Source: JBCBTD01 sp039818825
GTDB taxonomy: Bacteria > Pseudomonadota > Alphaproteobacteria > Geminicoccales > Geminicoccaceae
Reading direction: 5' to 3'
Assembly (NCBI GenBank): GCA_039818825.1
Contig: JBCBTD010000097.1
Span: 1-10,654 of the forward strand
DNA length: 10,654 bases
How positions within the stretch are numbered: position 1 is the stretch's first letter; each line of letters opens with the position of its first letter. Shown here piece after piece: positions 6,703 to 10,654 of this stretch. The notes beneath the pieces were generated by a model, which saw only the letters and a program-made list of their open reading frames with translations, searched no databases and was not told the origin of the DNA. Made by a program: the position numbers and the translations under genes.

Positions 6703-7580
6703 GCCGGCGGCTCGGCCGCCAGTGCCTTGACCATCGCCCGCCGGTCGAGCCCCCGCTCGGCGAACGCCTCGACCTTCACCTGGCCGAGTTCGGTCGCGGC
6801 GATGTGCCGGTAGAGATCGGCAGCGCCCTCGAAGGTCTTGGGCGTCAGATCCACGCTGGCGAACGTACTGGCGATCTCTTCCATCTCGGCGATCCAGCGG
6901 AACGCTTTGGGGATCGCGTTGGTGAGCCGTCCTCCTGCTCGCTGCAGCTCCGGCCCCTGGCTGACCGCCATTTCCGCCTCCAGGGTGTCGCCGACACCCA
7001 AGCGTTCGGCGGCCATCAGCAGTTGCGCGATCAGCGCCGCGGAGCCCTTGGTGAGCGCTGCATAGCACATCTTGAGCGCCGAGGCGTCGCCGACACGGGC
7101 GCCCATCGCTCGAACATCCAGTCCGTGGTCGGCGAGCCCGACGAACGCCGCCGTGTCGACGCCCGAGGCGTAGAACCGCGTCAGTTCGGCACCCCGACTT
7201 GGCGGCGGGCCGATGATCGCGGCATCGACGAACCGTGCGCCCGCAGCCTCGACGATGGCGCCGACCGTCGCCACGGTGGCCGGCGCTATGGCGTTGCAGT
7301 CGACCACGACCGGCCTCGTCGCTGCGGCCGCGAGCGCCGGCGCCAGCCGGTCCGCAAGGGCAACGGCCGCGGCGGGCACCGTGATGCTGAGGATCAGATC
7401 GGCGGCGTCGACCAGTGCTGTGTCGCTGCCCACGTCCTCGATGCCGGCGGCCGCGGCGAAATCGCGGGTGCGTCGACTGCGTCCGTCCAGGTTCGTGAGG
7501 ACATGCGCGCCGTGAGCCCGGAGCTCTCTCCCGACCGCTGCCCCCATGTCACCCGTCGAGAGGATCCCTACCGTGGGCAT
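6699..7580 (-). CDS. NAD(P)-dependent oxidoreductase, beta-hydroxyacid dehydrogenase-like with DUF1932-type C-terminus
   Basis: This 293-residue soluble protein is related to the 6-phosphogluconate/beta-hydroxyacid dehydrogenase superfamily. The N-terminal Rossmann fold shows VGILSTGDMG (4-13), with glycines 5, 10 and 13. Basic residues after the second strand (DGRSRR, 32-37) hint at NADP preference (inference). The substrate-loop segment DCNAIAPAT (94-102) follows. K170 in DASALKMCYAALTKG aligns with the catalytic lysine, but the family's usual K-x3-N asparagine is replaced, as in DUF1932 proteins, so the reaction is uncertain. The ATG at 7580 gives a textbook N-terminus, with GGAG 10 nt upstream. 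It sits 30 bp after the ABC ATPase and overlaps the cyclase start, so it is mid-operon and may act on a product of the imported glycoside. Confidence 0.9.
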   Translation of the reverse strand: MPTVGILSTGDMGAAVGRELRAHGAHVLTNLDGRSRRTRDFAAAAGIEDVGSDTALVDAADLILSITVPAAAVALADRLAPALAAAATRPVVVDCNAIAPATVATVGAIVEAAGARFVDAAIIGPPPSRGAELTRFYASGVDTAAFVGLADHGLDVRAMGARVGDASALKMCYAALTKGSAALIAQLLMAAERLGVGDTLEAEMAVSQGPELQRAGGRLTNAIPKAFRWIAEMEEIASTFASVDLTPKTFEGAADLYRHIAATELGQVKVEAFAERGLDRRAMVKALAAEPPA

Positions 7581-7610
7581 CGTGCCATCGCTCCGTCGCC
7601 ATCGCGCCGC

Positions 7611-8671
<1,061 letters not shown>

Positions 8672-8672
<1 letters not shown>

Positions 8673-9949
8673 CAACGCACCTCCCGGCGATTGGGCGATG
8701 CCCAGGCGAGCCACATCGCCGCCGTCCACGTAAAGTCGGCCCCACCACAACCAGCACCGGTCAGCGGGTCGAAGTACTCGAAGAACCCTGCCGTCTCGAT
8801 CAGTCGCGACGTGTCGCTGCGGACCCGTTCGGCGAGCACCTGCTCACCTTGCTCTGCCAAGCCACAGCCGATCATGAAGTTGACGACCGCCCAGACCGGC
8901 CCGCGCCAGTACCGCCGCTGATCGAAAGCGTCGTGCGCCGGGTCGAGGCTCGGCACGCCGAACGACACCGCGCCGAGCATCCGCTCCAGGTTCGTGCGCA
9001 GCGGTGCCGCCCAGGGCCCGGGCGGCAGACCGGCGTACCAGGCGAGGAACGCAACACTGGAGAGCGCAGGCGCCAACGCGCCGCTGCGGAGATCCAAGGC
9101 GACGAAGCCGCCGACGTCGTCACTCCAAAGCTCGCGAACGCCAGCGTTCGCCCGCTCGATCCAAGCGCGCAACTCGCTCTGGCCCTCGTCCAATCCCAGG
9201 CTGCGGGCAACCGCGAGCAGATCCCGGTCGGCGCGCAGCAGCATGAAGGTCAGGCCTGGATCGGCGACCAGGAGCGGGCTCTCGCGGTAGATGCGCTCCG
9301 GATTCCAACCGGTCTCACGACCGAACTCGACCAACTTCAGATAGCGGTCGTACTCCGCTTGGGTCGGTCGCATCGAAGGGTCGACATGGCCTGTGTCGCG
9401 GCGTTGATAGGGCGCGATCCCGCTCGGATCGACCGCCGCCATCGCCCCGTCCCAATCGAGCGCATTGTCGCGACCGCTTTCCCACGGGTGCGTCGTCGCG
9501 ACATAGCCCTTGGCGTCGGGGTCGCGGGCGCTGTGGAACCAGCGGTGCCAAGCCAGCAGCGCGGGATAGAGCGCTCTGGCGGCCGGCTCGGCCACCGCAG
9601 CATCGCCAGCCTCCAGCAACCAACGAACGACGCTCGCCGCGACCGGCGGCTGGCTGATGCCCGATGCGGGCGGGGTGCGGCCCGTTCCCCAGACGGCCGG
9701 GCCCGGGAAATAGTCGGCATCGTCGTGGCGGAAGACGATGTGCGGCAGCATGCCGTCGGGCGCCTGGCCCTCCACCAGCAACTGCAGCTCCCGCCACGCC
9801 CGAGGCTCGTCGAAGGTGGCGAAGCCGAGCGCCGCGAAGGCCGAGTCCCAGTTCCACTGAAAAGGGTAAAGCCGTGCGGTCGGCACGGTGTAGCCACCGC
9901 GGTCGTTGGCGCGAAGGATGGCAACGGCGCGGGCGTCGAGATCGGTCAT
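8672..9949 (-). CDS. GH63-type glycoside hydrolase, glucosyl-/mannosylglycerate hydrolase-like
   Basis: This 425-residue (alpha/alpha)6-barrel glycosidase resembles the bacterial hydrolases that split mannosylglycerate or glucosylglycerate into hexose and glycerate. Visible marks are FQWNWDSAF (30-38), GMLPHI (66-71), GISQPPVAA (97-105), HPWESGRDNALDWD (154-167), WRGPVW (348-353) and EYFDPLTGAGCGGADFTWTAA (391-411). By motif, D161 is the probable general acid and E391 the probable base (inference). There is no signal peptide or membrane segment, so hydrolysis should be cytoplasmic, after uptake by the flanking transporter. The ATG at 9949 follows the permease stop by 3 bp with AAGGG at proper spacing, and the stop overlaps the ATPase start. 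The fold family is confident. The substrate could be another small alpha-glycoside, since GH63/GH37-like members vary. Confidence 0.88.
8680..8685 (-). promoter_or_regulatory. Shine-Dalgarno of the ABC ATPase inside the GH63 gene
   Basis: On the minus strand this reads GGGAGG, 7 nt before the ATG at 8672 and within the last codons of the glycosidase. It fixes the ATPase start and, with the one-base stop/start overlap, gives a reinitiation arrangement. Confidence 0.8.
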
Positions 9950-9952
9950 CGG

Positions 9953-10654
9953 TCAGCCCTTGACGCTACCGGCGGCAAGGCCCTGGACCATGAACCGCTC
10001 GAGCCAGAGGAAGATCGCCATGATGGGCACCGTGGCGATCACCGCGCCCGCCATCATCAGCTCACGCGGCAGCTCGGACGAGTTGAGCGAGGCAACGCCG
10101 CGCGGCAGAGTGAAAATCGCCGGATCGTCGAGGAACATGAACGCGAACAGGAACTCGTTCCAGGCGATCATGAAGACGTAGAGCGACACCGAGGCCAACG
10201 CCGGCAGCGACAACGGCAAGGTGATCTTGATGATGACCCCGAGCCGCGAGAGGCCGTCCATCAACCCCGCCTCTTCCATTTCCGCCGGCAGGCCGCGGAA
10301 GTAGCCCTGGAGCATGTACAACGCGACCGGAATGGTGGTTGCCGGGTACACGATCAACAAGCCGACCAGCGTGTTGCGCAGGCCGACTTGGGAGAACACC
10401 GCGTAGAGCGGCAACACCAGAACGATCGCGGGCACCATGTAAATGAGGAGGACCGACTGGCCGAACACTTCACGACCGCTGAACCGCAAGCGGGCGATGG
10501 CGTAGGCACCCGGCACCGCGATCAACAGCGTCAACATGACCGTCATGACCGCGACGAAGAACGAATTCAATATATAGATGCCGAAATTGAAGTTGCTGAA
10601 CAATTCGATGTAGCTGGAGAGCAGATCGGCACCGCGGCCCAGATCGATCGAGAA
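9953..10654 (-). CDS. Sugar ABC transporter permease, MalG type (N-terminus outside window)
   Basis: This is a CUT1 carbohydrate-importer inner-membrane subunit. The frame runs unbroken to the right edge, so 233 residues are visible and about 45 are missing. The TTG at 10603 sits inside the frame and is not the start. Hydrophobic segments appear at the N-terminal side (NSFFVAVMTVMLTLLIAV), then VLLIYMVPAIVLVLPLYAV, GLLIVYPATTIPVALYML, ASVSLYVFMIAWNEFLFAF and AGAVIATVPIMAIFLWL. The cytoplasmic EAA loop, EEAGLMDGLSRLGVIIKITL, contacts the ATPase. The C-terminus GLAAGSVKG is the family's usual tail. GH63 follows 3 bp after its stop. The companion MalF-type permease and solute-binding protein are expected just outside the window. 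Confidence 0.95.
   Translation of the reverse strand, partial: FSIDLGRGADLLSSYIELFSNFNFGIYILNSFFVAVMTVMLTLLIAVPGAYAIARLRFSGREVFGQSVLLIYMVPAIVLVLPLYAVFSQVGLRNTLVGLLIVYPATTIPVALYMLQGYFRGLPAEMEEAGLMDGLSRLGVIIKITLPLSLPALASVSLYVFMIAWNEFLFAFMFLDDPAIFTLPRGVASLNSSELPRELMMAGAVIATVPIMAIFLWLERFMVQGLAAGSVKG

Noticed and set aside
5461..6813. A 450-residue plus-strand frame opposite the cyclase
   Set aside because: It is antisense to a cyclase with all catalytic residues intact, and its translation has no motif.
6703..7068. N-terminal extension of the cyclase reading frame
   Set aside because: It overlaps the oxidoreductase gene in another frame and encodes Arg/Gly-rich sequence without family resemblance; the TTG at 6702 is a better start.
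8673..8750. Longer N-terminus for the ABC ATPase
   Set aside because: The extension overlaps the end of the GH63 gene; the ATG at 8672 has a strong Shine-Dalgarno and gives the standard MalK-type start.

Overview
This window is about 10.6 kb of GC-rich bacterial chromosome, densely packed with ordinary metabolic genes. It shows no insertion sequences, CRISPR arrays, tRNA or rRNA genes, phage genes or toxin-antitoxin genes. The tyrosyl-tRNA synthetase (KMGKS signature followed by GAVWLN, S4 domain at the end), the COG2945-type hydrolase and the GC-rich codon use suggest an alphaproteobacterium, possibly an uncultured Rhodospirillales-like lineage. That assignment is an inference from family resemblance.

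Left part (1-3205). The 3' part of a plus-strand acyl-CoA:acetate/3-ketoacid CoA-transferase enters from the left edge and ends at 1023. It meets a minus-strand two-gene operon tail to tail: pcp (pyroglutamyl peptidase I, 3205-2537) followed 3 bp later by an NCS1-family nucleobase/hydantoin-type permease (2533-1058). A perfect 7-bp hairpin sits between the converging stop codons. The pair could link release of 5-oxoproline with transport of a small N-heterocycle.

Middle part (3206-5421). A 263-bp divergent intergenic region holds a possible sigma70-type promoter and two inverted repeats. It leads into a plus-strand pair: a small COG2945-type alpha/beta hydrolase and, 15 bp downstream, tyrS.

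Right part (5410-10654). Five minus-strand genes run leftward with almost no spacing: a MalG-type sugar ABC permease (start outside the window), a GH63-type glycosidase resembling glucosyl-/mannosylglycerate hydrolases, a MalK/UgpC-type ABC ATPase, an NAD(P)-binding oxidoreductase with a DUF1932-like C-terminus, and a class III adenylate cyclase. Stop/start overlaps (TGATG and TTGA) and gaps of 3 and 30 bp suggest one transcript. The simplest reading is import of a small glycoside, cytoplasmic hydrolysis, a redox step on a product, and a cAMP-producing enzyme co-expressed with the pathway. The cyclase gene converges on tyrS and overlaps its 3' end by 12 bp.

I found no plainly new defence or mobile system. 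The most interesting items are the cyclase-terminated glycoside operon, the pcp-NCS1 pair, and the extra C-terminal domain on the CoA-transferase.
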